Shown here: one piece after another, positions 1 to 9,283 of the stretch
Layout: each line of letters opens with the position of its first letter
Position numbering within the stretch: position 1 is the stretch's first letter
Assembly: GCF_900169085.1 (NCBI RefSeq)
Contig: NZ_LT821323.1
Location: 434,001 to 498,000 of the forward strand
DNA length: 64,000 nt
Reading direction: 5' to 3'
Source of the DNA: Chlamydia suis
GTDB taxonomy: Bacteria; Chlamydiota; Chlamydiia; Chlamydiales; Chlamydiaceae
Position numbers and translations under genes: made by a program
Notes under the pieces: model-generated
What the model saw: only the letters and a program-made list of their open reading frames with translations
Databases searched by the model: none
What the model was told of the DNA's origin: nothing

Positions 1-138
1 CTTATGCTTGCAATTTTAGAAACTCTTGTTTCCTCTAAGACTGACGAAGATATCCGTGTTTTTCTTTCTCTGATGAAAAAAACGCATTACAAAAATGTTC
101 CAATCTTATCTGGCTTGTTAATGAGAATAGTGGAGTGA
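1..138 (+). CDS. 3' end of an unrecognised protein (CT350 position), truncated by window edge
   Basis: An open frame runs from the first base to a TGA at 136-138 and encodes the last 45 residues of a protein. The tail is mixed helical and charged with no motif I recognise. By gene order it should be the homologue of C. trachomatis CT350. Its stop lies 6 nt before the start of the LptD-like gene, so the two are probably cotranscribed. Function cannot be inferred from this fragment. Confidence 0.6.
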   Translation, partial: LMLAILETLVSSKTDEDIRVFLSLMKKTHYKNVPILSGLLMRIVE

Positions 139-144
139 TCCTTA

Positions 145-2244
145 GTGAAACGACTTTTCCTGCTTTGCGTTGGAGTGATCCTATCCCCCTTCCCATCTGA
201 AGGGCTTTCTCATCAACAAGCGATCCAAAAAAAAGTGTCTTACCTGAGCCATTTTAAGGGCATCACGGGGATTATGGATGTTGAAGATGGCGTGCTACAT
301 GTTCACGATGGTCTACGCCTTCAAGCTAATAAAGCCTATGTTGAAAACCGTACAGATTGCGGAATTAAAATCGTCGCTCATGGCAATGTCATGGTGAATT
401 ATCGCGGAAAAATTCTAATCTGCGATTATTTAGAATATTACGAAGATACAGATTCCTGTTTACTAACCAATGGCCGCTGTTCGTTATACCCTTGGTTCAT
501 TGGCGGATCCACGATGACAATCTCTCCGTCTTCTATTATCATTCACAAGGGGTATATTTCGACTTCTGAAGGTCCTCAGAAACACCTTTGTCTATCTGGA
601 GATTATTTAGAGTATTCTTCAAAAGGCGTGTTATCTATGGGCCCTACACGTCTGTCTATTTGTAATACTCCGCTATTATTTCTTCCTCAGGTTTCCATTA
701 TGCCAATGGAAATCCCTAAACCCCCTATTACTTTTCGAGGAGGAAGTGGTGGTTTTCTTGGATCCTACTTAGGTGTCAGCTATTCTCCCATCTCTAAAAA
801 GCACTTTTCTACGACTTTATTCTTAGATAGCTTTTTTAAACACGGAATTGGCCTAGGATACAACATGCGCTTTTCCTCTCAGGAAAATCCTAGCAATGAA
901 CTTCATATCAAAAGCTATTATGCACACCGGCTAGCTATCGATTCGTCGGGAGCAAAGGATCGTTATCGATTACATGGAGATTTTACTTTTTCGAAAGAAA
1001 AAACACGTCTTTCCGGAGAATTCCATTTAAGTGATAGCTGGGAAACAGTCGCTGATATTTTCCCTAATAACTTTTCTTTAAAAAATACCGGTCCTACAGA
1101 AATCAGTCTAGGCTGGCGAGATGACAACCTGTTTGGAAAAGTTACTTCTTCCGTTAAAGTGAATTCCTTTCAAAATGTTAAACAAGAATTGCCTCAAATA
1201 ACACTTCACCATCGGCCGGTAACGATTGGAGGCTCTCGTATTTTTTTAGAAAATCGCCTAGAAGCAGGCTTTTTAGATTTTCATTTCAGCGACAATATTT
1301 TAGGATCGAATTTTTCGTCGTGGAGGCTCTCTTCTGCTCATAAGATCTACCGTAGCCTGGCCTTTCCTATAGGAATATTAACTCCAACACTATCTGGAAC
1401 AGCCATTTACTACAGTCGGCTGCTTTCTCAAAATACAGGTCATTGGCAGTTATCGGGGGCTTTATCTCTTGATTATCGGTTATCTCTACAAAGAGAATAT
1501 CGCTATACACGCCATATTGTTGAGCCTTTTTGCTCACTTTTAAAAACGACGCGCCCCTTATTGTCCCCAGACGAGCCTCATATCTTCTCCATCAAGGATG
1601 CTTTTCACTCCATCAATCTTTTTCAAATTGGCATAGAATCTAGGGTCTTGAATAAACATTCCGCTCCAATACCCCCCTCTTATTTGAAATTGTGGACAAC
1701 CTGTATCTTTAACGAGCCTTATGCAAAAGAGACTTTCCCAAAAACGGCTTGTTGGTTCTCTCTACCTTTAACACTTCAAAATACCTTATCTATAGATGCT
1801 GAGTGGATTTGGAAGAAAAGCCGCTGGGATCATCTCAACATTATTTGGGATTGGATCCTAAACGACAATATTGGCCTGACTTTAGAGTTTTTGCATAGAA
1901 GCAAGTATGGGTTCATTAAATGTGCTAAAGATAACTATATACTTGATGTGAGTCGACCTTTAGAAACTTTACTAGCTTCGCCAGTTTCTAATCGAAGGAA
2001 TTTAATCTCCGGCAAATTTTTTGTTCGGCCGCATCCCTGCTGGAGTTATAACCTTAACCTCCGTTATGGCTGGCATCACCCGAACACCCCGTCTTATTTA
2101 GAATACCAGATGATTTTAGGACATAAAATCTTTGAGCACTGGCAGCTATTCTCTGTTTATGAGAAACGAGAAGCTGATAAACGGTGCTTCTTCTATCTGA
2201 AATTAGATAAACGCAAACACAAGCATTGCCATCCTTTTGGATAA
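145..2244 (+). CDS. lptD: LptD/OstA-like outer membrane lipopolysaccharide assembly protein (CT351 homologue)
   Basis: The 699-residue protein has a signal peptide (about residues 1-20, starting MKRLFLLCVG). An OstA/LptA-like beta-jellyroll region follows (about 40-190), with the repeated pattern of paired hydrophobic strands seen in lipopolysaccharide transport proteins. The long C-terminal part (about 200-690) has alternating aromatic and polar residues typical of a beta-barrel. LptD inserts lipopolysaccharide into the outer leaflet of the outer membrane. The start is GTG, preceded by GGAG about 9 nt upstream. Chlamydial LptD is strongly diverged, so the call rests on architecture and gene order rather than on a sharp motif. 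Confidence 0.7.
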   Translation: MKRLFLLCVGVILSPFPSEGLSHQQAIQKKVSYLSHFKGITGIMDVEDGVLHVHDGLRLQANKAYVENRTDCGIKIVAHGNVMVNYRGKILICDYLEYYEDTDSCLLTNGRCSLYPWFIGGSTMTISPSSIIIHKGYISTSEGPQKHLCLSGDYLEYSSKGVLSMGPTRLSICNTPLLFLPQVSIMPMEIPKPPITFRGGSGGFLGSYLGVSYSPISKKHFSTTLFLDSFFKHGIGLGYNMRFSSQENPSNELHIKSYYAHRLAIDSSGAKDRYRLHGDFTFSKEKTRLSGEFHLSDSWETVADIFPNNFSLKNTGPTEISLGWRDDNLFGKVTSSVKVNSFQNVKQELPQITLHHRPVTIGGSRIFLENRLEAGFLDFHFSDNILGSNFSSWRLSSAHKIYRSLAFPIGILTPTLSGTAIYYSRLLSQNTGHWQLSGALSLDYRLSLQREYRYTRHIVEPFCSLLKTTRPLLSPDEPHIFSIKDAFHSINLFQIGIESRVLNKHSAPIPPSYLKLWTTCIFNEPYAKETFPKTACWFSLPLTLQNTLSIDAEWIWKKSRWDHLNIIWDWILNDNIGLTLEFLHRSKYGFIKCAKDNYILDVSRPLETLLASPVSNRRNLISGKFFVRPHPCWSYNLNLRYGWHHPNTPSYLEYQMILGHKIFEHWQLFSVYEKREADKRCFFYLKLDKRKHKHCHPFG

Positions 2245-2251
2245 AAAAAAA

Positions 2252-2275
2252 CCAGCTAGTTTAAAAACTAGCTGG
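2252..2275 (-). terminator. Rho-independent terminator of secG
   Basis: A near-perfect inverted repeat, CCAGCTAGTTT against AAACTAGCTGG with a very tight loop, is followed on the minus strand by a run of eight T residues. It lies between the convergent lptD (plus) and secG (minus) genes. The T-run polarity assigns it to secG. Confidence 0.8.
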
Positions 2276-2309
2276 AGACGTGCATTCAGGTCTTTTCTTA
2301 CAGGAAGAC

Positions 2310-2618
2310 TTATTCCTCAACATCTTCAACGAAATCTTCCACGTATTGTTGAGGAACAGAAAGTCCTTCCTCTCCTTTACCTAAATAGCTTGTTGCAAAC
2401 GACAGGATTAAACATCCCAAACAGAAAACACCGGCTAACCAGCCTGTCACTTTTTTCAAAATCTCTGGGGTGGACACTCCAAATACAGAATCTCCAGAAT
2501 CAACACCAAAGGAAGATCCTAATCCCATACTTTTACTCTCTTGAACAAGAACAAGTCCGCATAGAACTAAGCATAACAACAGGAACAAGAACAAAAAAAT
2601 ATAAAATAGAGCAATCAC
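2310..2618 (-). CDS. secG: Preprotein translocase subunit SecG
   Basis: The 102-residue protein has two hydrophobic segments (about 1-23 and 55-77) separated by a Gly/Ser-rich loop around LGSSFGVDSGDSVFG, the classic SecG layout. SecG is the small non-essential partner of SecYE in the inner membrane and helps SecA-driven export. The start is GTG, preceded by a very strong ribosome binding site, AGGAGGGTAA, which decides the start. It is convergent with lptD and followed by a clear terminator. A 134-residue open frame on the opposite strand over the same bases is a shadow. Confidence 0.88.
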   Translation of the reverse strand: MIALFYIFLFLFLLLCLVLCGLVLVQESKSMGLGSSFGVDSGDSVFGVSTPEILKKVTGWLAGVFCLGCLILSFATSYLGKGEEGLSVPQQYVEDFVEDVEE

Positions 2619-2736
2619 TTACCCTCCTAAAAAATTACTGAAGCGCGCTCATAAACACTGCCATCCCCAAACAAATCCTCTTCTGCCGCCGTGCAACGTA
2701 AGTATAAGTAAAGAGAAAAAATTTTTAAAGATACCG

Positions 2737-2763
2737 GCCTCTCAGAAAAGGTTCTTGGGAGGC
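2737..2763 (-). terminator. Probable terminator of def
   Basis: An imperfect hairpin (outer stem GCCTC/GAGGC, inner AGAA/TTCT) lies 11 nt past the def stop codon on the minus strand. It is followed shortly by a T-rich tract (ATCTTTAAAAATTTTTTC). Its position between def and secG suits a def terminator or a secG-proximal attenuating structure. Confidence 0.45.
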
Positions 2764-2773
2764 TATCTTCTGG

Positions 2774-3319
2774 CTACAAACCTCGTAGAATACTATATTT
2801 TCGACGAATTTTTTCTAAATTGTTCTTAAATTGCCTTGTTTTGTCCTTATCAGACATTCTATCAATATAAAGGACCCCATGCAGATGATCTGTTTCATGC
2901 ATCACAACCCTCGCTAAAAAACCTTCTAGAGCCATAGAAAACGGCTGCCCATCTAGGTTTTTTGCCATTACCGTAATTTTATCCGGCCTAGCAACCTCTC
3001 CCCTTAATCCCGGGATAGATAAACATCCTTCATTTCCATAGACTAGCTGCTCGGATTTTTGCGTAATGACGGGATTAATAAACACCTTAGGAAAATCGCA
3101 AAAAACAAGCTCGCCATCCTCGAGCTCCTTCTCCACGCCCATAATAAATAAAGAGATACTTTGTCCTACCTGAGGAGCTGCTAGCCCCACACCTTTGTAA
3201 TAAGCCATCGTCTCACTCATATCCAATACGAGTTGTCGCAGCTCATCTGTTATTTCATCTATAGGAGCTGCCACCTTACGTAAAATTGGGCTATCGTAAT
3301 ACTCAAGATCTCTAATCAT
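2774..3319 (-). CDS. def: Peptide deformylase
   Basis: This 181-residue iron/zinc enzyme removes the formyl group from nascent N-terminal formylmethionine. All three family motifs are present: [10 protein letters not shown] at about 43-52, EGCLSIPG with the metal-binding Cys99, and HETDH at 141-145 giving the two His ligands and the catalytic Glu142. Length is normal for the family. The start codon has no strong ribosome binding site. The gene sits between rsmA and secG on the minus strand with about 200 nt separating it from rsmA, so it may have its own promoter. Confidence 0.95.
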   Translation of the reverse strand: MIRDLEYYDSPILRKVAAPIDEITDELRQLVLDMSETMAYYKGVGLAAPQVGQSISLFIMGVEKELEDGELVFCDFPKVFINPVITQKSEQLVYGNEGCLSIPGLRGEVARPDKITVMAKNLDGQPFSMALEGFLARVVMHETDHLHGVLYIDRMSDKDKTRQFKNNLEKIRRKYSILRGL

Positions 3320-3530
3320 AATTCAAAAGACTTCCTAAACAACGACGTAGAAAAACAAGTCGTTTCGCTAAACCTATGCTTTCAAAATAATTCTCTGGTA
3401 TCTTCTGACATCAAAGGAAATGTATGCGAAGAGAGCGCCATAACATCAGAGATACCTAGAGCAGACATTGTGATAGAAAGGAAGATATTTGGAAAGAGAA
3501 GCCTTCTTTTCAAAAGCCCGAGAAAAAATT

Positions 3531-4364
3531 CTAACAATCTTTTAACAAAGAAAAAATTTTCAAATATTCCTCTAAGGAAATAGTCTCCGGCCTAGTTTTC
3601 TCCGAAAACCCAAGCTGTTCTAAAACTTCGAAAACCCTCTCTTTAGGATATAAATTCTTCAAGGAATTAGCTAAAAGTTTTCGTCTCTGTCCAAATGCTG
3701 CTCGAGTCAACATAAAAAACTTTTCTATATCCGAACCTTCTAAAGGAAAATTTTCGTGCACACGCATATGAACAACTGCAGAATGTACGCTGGGCTTAGG
3801 ATAGAAACAGTTCGGACTAACTTTGAATGCATATTGAACATCCGCGAAAAAACGCAAAAAAACCGTCAAGGAGCCGTAATCTTTATCTCCAGGGTTAGCG
3901 GTAATCCGCCGAGCTACCTCATCTTGGATCATTACTGTGACTGTTTTCCAACGATGCGGACATTCTAAAAAAAACTTTGTTAGCAATGGAGTAGTAATAT
4001 GGTACGGAAGGTTTGCTACCACTCGTCCCTTCCCTCGCCAGCCTTTATCATCTAAAGAAGCTAACGGATATTTGCAAGCATCCGTAATCTCAACATTTAT
4101 GGGCAGTTGCGACAAGGAGGCTTCGAACATGGGATCTTTTTCCAGGGCAATAACATTTGCCCCTTGAGAGGCCAAAACCTCGGACAGCGCTCCAAAACCA
4201 GGCCCTATTTCAAGAACCCAATCCCCAGGCTGGACATCGGCAGTCGCAATAATCTTTCTTAAAATATTCCCGTCTACCAAAAAATTTTGAGACAGAGCCT
4301 TCTTAGCCCGTCCATTGACAGACTTAAGAAAAGAAGTTAACTGCTCTATAGAACTTCTCGCCAC
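3531..4364 (-). CDS. rsmA: 16S rRNA dimethyladenosine transferase RsmA (KsgA)
   Basis: The 277-residue S-adenosylmethionine enzyme dimethylates two adjacent adenosines in the 3' hairpin of 16S rRNA during small-subunit maturation. Diagnostic motifs are the N-terminal SQNFLVD, motif [12 protein letters not shown] (about 52-62), and the catalytic NLPYHI (118-123). The C-terminal domain contains [10 protein letters not shown], also conserved in KsgA. It lies 23 nt downstream of the SurA-like gene on the same strand, so the two may share a transcript. Confidence 0.95.
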   Translation of the reverse strand: MARSSIEQLTSFLKSVNGRAKKALSQNFLVDGNILRKIIATADVQPGDWVLEIGPGFGALSEVLASQGANVIALEKDPMFEASLSQLPINVEITDACKYPLASLDDKGWRGKGRVVANLPYHITTPLLTKFFLECPHRWKTVTVMIQDEVARRITANPGDKDYGSLTVFLRFFADVQYAFKVSPNCFYPKPSVHSAVVHMRVHENFPLEGSDIEKFFMLTRAAFGQRRKLLANSLKNLYPKERVFEVLEQLGFSEKTRPETISLEEYLKIFSLLKDC

Positions 4365-4387
4365 CCTTCAGCCTTTTTTATAACAAT

Positions 4388-5527
4388 TTATAATAAAGAA
4401 AATAGCTTGGGAGCGTCTTCAGCAAGAAGTTGGGTTACAATAGCGGGGTCAAACCCGTAACGAGCATGCAACTTATTTTTATAGTTCGTTTCTTCTTCTT
4501 CAGCCAGCTCTAGCATAAGATGCTGTTTTATTTGCGCTTCCATTTTCTCAAGAGGTTCTAGAGTCTTTGTAGAGCGATCAAACAACACAAAAAGCTTCAG
4601 CCCAGAAGCGTGTTCTAAGGCTTTTCCGCAGCGCTCTTCAGGAAAACAAATCTCTTCTAAGGCTTTTTTATGAGCATCAGATAGCTGCATATCCTCTCGG
4701 ATAAACTCTTCTGAACAGATCAATTGTCCTCCTTGAGAAAGGACCATGGCTGTCAATCGTTCTTTATCCCAAACAGCATCCTCATTTAAACGCTCCTGCA
4801 CCTTCCCAGCAATTTTATTCGCCAGAAACTCCGAACTCGCTTTAACAGTCAGCACTCGATAAGTCCACAGCGAAATTTGTGACGCTTCTTCTAAAAGCTT
4901 TTGATAACGCGCCTTCACCATACCAGGAGTCACTTTCAACATAACTCGAGAACGCACCATCATCCCTTCTATACGCTGAGCAACCAAAATCCGATGCACC
5001 ACATTAAAAACGTCCTCAGGAGTCATATCAAAGAATTTTGCAAAAGGAGATAAATCGCGACCAAACATCCCCTCTATCTCCTGATTGACAGAGGTTGGGT
5101 CGATGAAAATTTTTTTTGCTTTTGCATCTGCAGCCATGAGGAACTCGTTGATCACCGACTCTAGAACCACAGGCCACATAGCAGAATAATACTGGGATCT
5201 TGCAGATACAGAATCTACCAACTGTGGGCAAGTTGAATAAAAAAGAACATTTAACTTGTGGATCACATCCAAAGTTGTGACTACAGTATCCTCATCTACC
5301 TTAAACAATACTCGATTGTGGATAGCCACCCTAGAAGGGTTCTGTTCAAAAGAAGCTGCCGAGAAAGATCCTTCATAACCAAAAGCAACCCCTGAAAAAA
5401 TTGCGCCCCCTAGATAGCAAGCTATAACAATACGTTTCACTACTCGCATCCTTGATTTACAGTTTTTAGGTGGAAAGACCCTGTGAGATTTGGGGTTGTT
5501 CCTCCCCCTCTTCTTTGAATTTTGCAA
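4388..5527 (-). CDS. SurA-like periplasmic protein (CT355 homologue)
   Basis: The protein has up to 379 residues. The long frame begins with TTG preceded by AAGGA, but an ATG at 5449 (residue 27, MRVVKRIVIACYL) begins a convincing signal peptide ending near VAFG-Y. Either the TTG adds a basic 26-residue extension or the ATG is the real start. The mature helical part, including a VINEFLMAADAKAKK-type stretch, resembles the N-terminal chaperone region of SurA, with no recognisable parvulin prolyl-isomerase domain. It would act in the periplasm on outer membrane protein precursors. The assignment is by fold-like pattern and chlamydial gene order. Confidence 0.6.
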   Translation of the reverse strand: MQNSKKRGRNNPKSHRVFPPKNCKSRMRVVKRIVIACYLGGAIFSGVAFGYEGSFSAASFEQNPSRVAIHNRVLFKVDEDTVVTTLDVIHKLNVLFYSTCPQLVDSVSARSQYYSAMWPVVLESVINEFLMAADAKAKKIFIDPTSVNQEIEGMFGRDLSPFAKFFDMTPEDVFNVVHRILVAQRIEGMMVRSRVMLKVTPGMVKARYQKLLEEASQISLWTYRVLTVKASSEFLANKIAGKVQERLNEDAVWDKERLTAMVLSQGGQLICSEEFIREDMQLSDAHKKALEEICFPEERCGKALEHASGLKLFVLFDRSTKTLEPLEKMEAQIKQHLMLELAEEEETNYKNKLHARYGFDPAIVTQLLAEDAPKLFSLL

Positions 5528-5746
5528 CTTTCCTTATCAGGGCTGTTAGCTATCTTCAAAAAAACAAGCTTACATTCTAAAAAGAACCTACTCTCGTCCT
5601 GAGTAAAAGCTATAGGGGGAAGAGGCCCAACCGTCAGAACACTTTTAACAGAAAAGCGTTATATCCTCAACTTAAAGGACACAAAAATTTATTTTTTTAT
5701 CGACGAAAACTGGAGCCGGTGAACAACTGAGAATCAAAACTTCCGA

Positions 5747-7861
5747 TTAACTTGACTTAGAAAAAAACTCATAAAAACTTTCTACGGAAGAAAATACCCG
5801 ACCACAATCTTTATCAAGAAGATAGATCTTTGTTGTCGAGTCTTCGCTTGAAGGAATTAATCCGAGTTCTCCTTCTGGCAGACATGTTGTTAATATCTCG
5901 CGATCTTTGGCTGTTAACCAAATAAAAGAGGTGTGAGGAAGGAACCTTCCTTTAAAACAATCCCATACTCGGGCTTTATCTCGCTCATCTCCTAAGGCAA
6001 TAAAAACCTTTTGGTGATGATTAGAAAAATACTCTTGCGCAGCAAGCAAGCTTCCTAAACAAGAGAATTTATGTTTAGGCCATTTCCCTTGAGTGCATTG
6101 TAAAATCTCTTCTGCAACCGTTAGGTAATGCCGTTTCCCTGAAATGATATGTAATTTCAATAAACTCTGGCAAAGCAGAGCATTACTTGATACAGAATCC
6201 CCGTCCATAAAACAGGCTTTTTGTATCAAAAGAGAAGCATCTTTTCCATCGGTAGAATAAAATCCTCCTGTTTCGGATCGAAAAGATATCAATACCTCCT
6301 TTACTAGATCCTCGGCGAAGGCCAACCACTTTGCTCCCGCTCCTATCTCAAAAAGGGAGATAGCCCCCATAATAACTGCGGCATAATCTTCTAATCCTGC
6401 AGAATACTTGGCTTCTCCTTGTCGCCATCGACGTAATAGACGTCCATTTTTGCACAAATTTTTCGAGATAAAATCCCCACACTTCTCTGCTACTAAAAAA
6501 CATTCTGGCTCCCCTAAGATGAGCCCCGTTTTTATCAAAGCAAAAATTCCCCAACCGTTTTGAAATGTCAACGACTGATCATCTTTAAAAGATTGAAATT
6601 TCCCCGCCCGATGAATACGCAACTTTTCTCGTAATCCGTCTAATTTCTCCTGAAATTCTTCTAGAGAACATTGGTAACGCTCAGCCATTTCTTTTTTATT
6701 CATATAAGGAGAGACGTGCAGTATATTTCTGCCATTACAGATGCCTTCCCTAGACACATCATAATACTCGCAAAACATCTCTGCGTGCTCTCCTAACAAA
6801 GAACGAATTTCTTCCCCGGACCAAGTGTATTGACTGTCGATATTTGTTCCCGACCACTGTTGTCCATACTCAGAAAGATAAAAAGCTCCGGTTTCGGAAT
6901 CAAAAAGCTCTTTGATTAAATAAGTAAGCACCCGTTTAGCTGTGACTATAAATTCAGGATTTCTCATATACACGCCAGCTTCAGCATAAACGAGCATCAT
7001 GAGGGCGTTATCGAAAAGTCTTTTTTCAAAGCAAGGAATCAACCATCGATCATCAATCGTATAGCAGAAAAATCCCCCTGCCAAATGATCAAAAATTCCT
7101 CCGTTTGCAACAGTCTGCAAAGACCTATTTACAAAGAAAATGGCTCTGCTGTCTTGATATTCTGCTCCTATTCGTAAAAGAAACAGGCTAAGCAAGCCTG
7201 GTAAAGTTTTAGGGAAGGACTTAATCCCCCCAAATTGAGCATCGACATCTCGATAAATAGCGTCTGTTACCTGCTTTAATATTTTCTCTTCCAGGCGCTC
7301 CTTTTTGCAAGCACACACTTCCAGGAAGGCAGCAACTTCAACGACTTTTTCTGCTTGTTGAATAAAAATCTCCCGGTCCTCGCGATCCTCCCACATAACA
7401 TGTAATTTTTCTAGCATCTGAACAAAAGAGGCTGCCCCTGTTTTTCCTGAGAAGTTAGCGTATCCCAGGTTAAAAAAAGGAAGGAGATTTGGTGTAAGAA
7501 ACACATGAAGTGGCCAAGTTGGAGAATCTTGCACTTCCCCGGATACGGAAAGCATCTGGGATAATTCGAAATATAAGGTTGCTAAGTGAGGAAGTTCCTC
7601 TTTGTCCACCTTAATACACACAAAATACTCATTTAGAATAGCCGCAACTTCAGGATTTTCGTAATTTTCTTTAAGCATGACTTGGCACCATTTAGAGTGC
7701 GTGCATCCTATAGACAAAAAAATTGGCTTATCTTCTGTGGAAGCTTTCTGAAAAGCTTCTGCAGACCAAGGATACCAATCTACTGGAGTGTGAGCGTAGA
7801 GAAGAAGATAAGGAGATTTTTCGGATATGAGTTTATTCGTGAAAGGCTGGTCCGTCGTCAT
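5747..7861 (-). CDS. YyaL/DUF255-type thioredoxin-fold protein (CT356 homologue)
   Basis: This 704-residue member of the YyaL/spermatogenesis-associated 20 family has an N-terminal thioredoxin-like domain (about 1-170) followed by an alpha/alpha-barrel, glycosidase-like region. The hallmark opening [22 protein letters not shown] and the KVDKEELP segment are present. In most relatives the thioredoxin motif reads CHWC. Here it reads SKWC (Ser56-Cys59), so the first catalytic Cys is lost, with a displaced Cys53 nearby. This argues against ordinary disulfide exchange. No signal peptide is visible. The physiological role of the family is not established. Confidence 0.8.
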   Translation of the reverse strand: MTTDQPFTNKLISEKSPYLLLYAHTPVDWYPWSAEAFQKASTEDKPIFLSIGCTHSKWCQVMLKENYENPEVAAILNEYFVCIKVDKEELPHLATLYFELSQMLSVSGEVQDSPTWPLHVFLTPNLLPFFNLGYANFSGKTGAASFVQMLEKLHVMWEDREDREIFIQQAEKVVEVAAFLEVCACKKERLEEKILKQVTDAIYRDVDAQFGGIKSFPKTLPGLLSLFLLRIGAEYQDSRAIFFVNRSLQTVANGGIFDHLAGGFFCYTIDDRWLIPCFEKRLFDNALMMLVYAEAGVYMRNPEFIVTAKRVLTYLIKELFDSETGAFYLSEYGQQWSGTNIDSQYTWSGEEIRSLLGEHAEMFCEYYDVSREGICNGRNILHVSPYMNKKEMAERYQCSLEEFQEKLDGLREKLRIHRAGKFQSFKDDQSLTFQNGWGIFALIKTGLILGEPECFLVAEKCGDFISKNLCKNGRLLRRWRQGEAKYSAGLEDYAAVIMGAISLFEIGAGAKWLAFAEDLVKEVLISFRSETGGFYSTDGKDASLLIQKACFMDGDSVSSNALLCQSLLKLHIISGKRHYLTVAEEILQCTQGKWPKHKFSCLGSLLAAQEYFSNHHQKVFIALGDERDKARVWDCFKGRFLPHTSFIWLTAKDREILTTCLPEGELGLIPSSEDSTTKIYLLDKDCGRVFSSVESFYEFFSKSS

Positions 7862-8015
7862 GATAAAAATAAAAAAAACAAAAGAGTACTTTTTATAATT
7901 TTAAAATCAAAAATTATACTTTGCTAAACATTTTACCAGATAAAACTCAATAAAAGTTGGTTATAAACCCTCTAGGTTCTTTTTCCCTTATTTTCCTGCG
8001 TCAAATAGGGAATTC

Positions 8016-8045
8016 TTGATCTTAAACCAAGAGAAGCGTTACCAT
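8016..8045 (+). promoter_or_regulatory. Candidate promoter of tRNA-Ser
   Basis: TTGATC at 8016-8021 and TACCAT at 8040-8045 are separated by 18 bases, an acceptable housekeeping sigma layout. It would start transcription about 20 nt before the mature tRNA. Predicted only from spacing and consensus match. Confidence 0.35.
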
Positions 8046-8071
8046 ACGTCTTTTATTTTTAAGTCTTTTGT

Positions 8072-8158
8072 GGAAGAGTGGCAGAGTGGTCGAATGCGTC
8101 TGATTCGAAATCAGAAGTCCCTCAACGGGGACCGGGGGTTCAAATCCCTTCTCTTCCG
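8072..8158 (+). tRNA. tRNA-Ser (anticodon CGA)
   Basis: The 87-nt class II tRNA has acceptor stem GGAAGAG/CTCTTCC with discriminator G and a D-arm region GCAGAGTGGTCGAATGCG. The anticodon stem TCTGA/TCAGA encloses loop TTCGAAA (anticodon CGA, reading UCG). A long variable arm (AGTCCCTCAACGGGGACC) and the T-loop GTTCAAATC follow. The long variable arm is characteristic of serine tRNA. CCA is not encoded. Confidence 0.96.
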
Positions 8159-8303
8159 ATTTTCTAACTATCTCAACTGTAACCTTTTATTTTTAAAAAA
8201 CTCGGTAAAAGGAAATTTCTGGTAAAATAGAAGGGCTAAAAGCGGAGATTTCTTTCTATCCCTTTCTTAATTATTAAAAATTTTAGTTGGATAGCAGAAG
8301 CAT

Positions 8304-8621
8304 ATGGCTGTAGTACGAACATGTTCAGTTTCGGGACAAGCTCCCGTTTCTTTCTCACCATCTTCTAATCAGAAGGTGCAGAATCACAAATCTGGAGTCA
8401 CCTGTTCGAAGGTTGCTGCACTATCAGCACTTTCTCTTTTAGCCGTTGGAATTATCCTTACAACAGCTCTTTTTGCCTCTACAGGAAGCTTTGCTTGTAT
8501 CTTAGTAGCCGGCATCCTGGCTCTTCACCTCCTTATCGCCCTTGCTTTAGGATTTTGGATCGCATCACCCCATTCAACCGCCTCATCTTTACAATATGGA
8601 GAGCCCCAAAAAATAATATAA
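8304..8621 (+). CDS. Small Inc-like inclusion membrane protein (CT357 homologue)
   Basis: The 105-residue protein has a polar Ser/Gln-rich N-terminus (1-36) followed by one long bilobed hydrophobic region (about 37-87, two membrane helices with a short turn TGSF). This is the signature of chlamydial Inc proteins, which are exported by type III secretion and sit in the inclusion membrane. There is no cleavable signal peptide. It is followed 24 nt later by a second Inc-like gene. The call rests on this topology and on gene order. Confidence 0.7.
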   Translation: MAVVRTCSVSGQAPVSFSPSSNQKVQNHKSGVTCSKVAALSALSLLAVGIILTTALFASTGSFACILVAGILALHLLIALALGFWIASPHSTASSLQYGEPQKII

Positions 8622-8645
8622 ACACCCAAACCCCAGAAATTTTTT

Positions 8646-9170
8646 ATGGTTAGTTTGATCCCCTCACCACAACCCAAGCCTCAACCTTCTCATTCCGACA
8701 CACCTACCCCCTCCCCCTTGAATAATACACGACTTAAAGTTAGGCCTGTTAGATCTTGGCCCGTTATGGCCAGCCAGCTTTCTCTTTTAATTATAAGGGT
8801 AGCGTCGATTATAGTGCTTGGACTAGGGATAGCCTTTTTAGCCTCTAATCCCATGGTAGGCTTGGCTCTTCTTGTTGCAGCTGTTACTTTAGCAATTACT
8901 TCTCTGGTATGCGCTATTGCTATCTCCATCTACCAGACATTAACTATCCGCAAATTACAACGGGAAGTTTCTTCTTTAGAACAACGTTCAGGTTTGGTCT
9001 TTATTGAACCAAATCCAGAGGAGAATCCGTTTGCCTTTGACAGTCCCTTTGCAGGATTAGAAAATGAGCTTAGCTCCCCCATTTCCCCCTGTTTATCCTT
9101 AGAAGATCATTTTTACCTAGAAGACCTAGTTGCTAAAGCCGAAGCTGAAAGCCTTGAGAAACTTTGTTAA
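8646..9170 (+). CDS. Inc-like inclusion membrane protein (CT358 homologue)
   Basis: The 174-residue protein has a Pro/Ser/Thr-rich N-terminus (1-36), of the type found in type III secretion signals. Two closely spaced hydrophobic helices follow (about 44-66 and 70-97), then a helical basic segment (IRKLQREVSSLEQR) and an acidic tail rich in Glu and Asp. The paired helices match the Inc bilobed pattern. It probably shares a transcript with the preceding Inc-like gene and is followed by a terminator. Host partner unknown. Confidence 0.7.
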   Translation: MVSLIPSPQPKPQPSHSDTPTPSPLNNTRLKVRPVRSWPVMASQLSLLIIRVASIIVLGLGIAFLASNPMVGLALLVAAVTLAITSLVCAIAISIYQTLTIRKLQREVSSLEQRSGLVFIEPNPEENPFAFDSPFAGLENELSSPISPCLSLEDHFYLEDLVAKAEAESLEKLC

Positions 9171-9198
9171 GGAAAAATTTTTAGATTCTTGAAAGATA

Positions 9199-9236
9199 AA
9201 AAAAAGCATTCCTAAGGAATAGGAAGGCTTTTTTTC
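9199..9236. terminator. Terminator between convergent CT358-like and bioY genes
   Basis: The hairpin AAAGCATTCCT / AGGAAGGCTTT has a single mismatch, is preceded by an A-run and followed by seven T residues. The flanking A-run and T-run make it suitable for both strands, fitting its place between two convergent genes. Confidence 0.75.
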
Positions 9237-9283
9237 TAAGAATTCTGTCTTAGTTACAATAAAAGAAAGGCTGTGAAACTTTA

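Noticed and set aside
2237-2641. 134-codon open frame on the plus strand over secG
   Set aside because: It lies opposite the clear secG gene and across its terminator, has no family resemblance, and its composition reflects the complementary strand.
4007-4025. Sigma-54-like promoter (TGGTACG...TTTGCT) inside rsmA, plus strand
   Set aside because: The spacing between the GG and GC elements is two bases too long and no gene lies downstream on that strand.
7682-7927. 81-codon plus-strand frame at the start of the YyaL-like gene
   Set aside because: Mostly antisense to a well-supported gene; its tail is AT-rich untranslated sequence.
8016-8225. 69-codon frame running through tRNA-Ser
   Set aside because: The tRNA folds perfectly in this stretch; the frame is a by-product.
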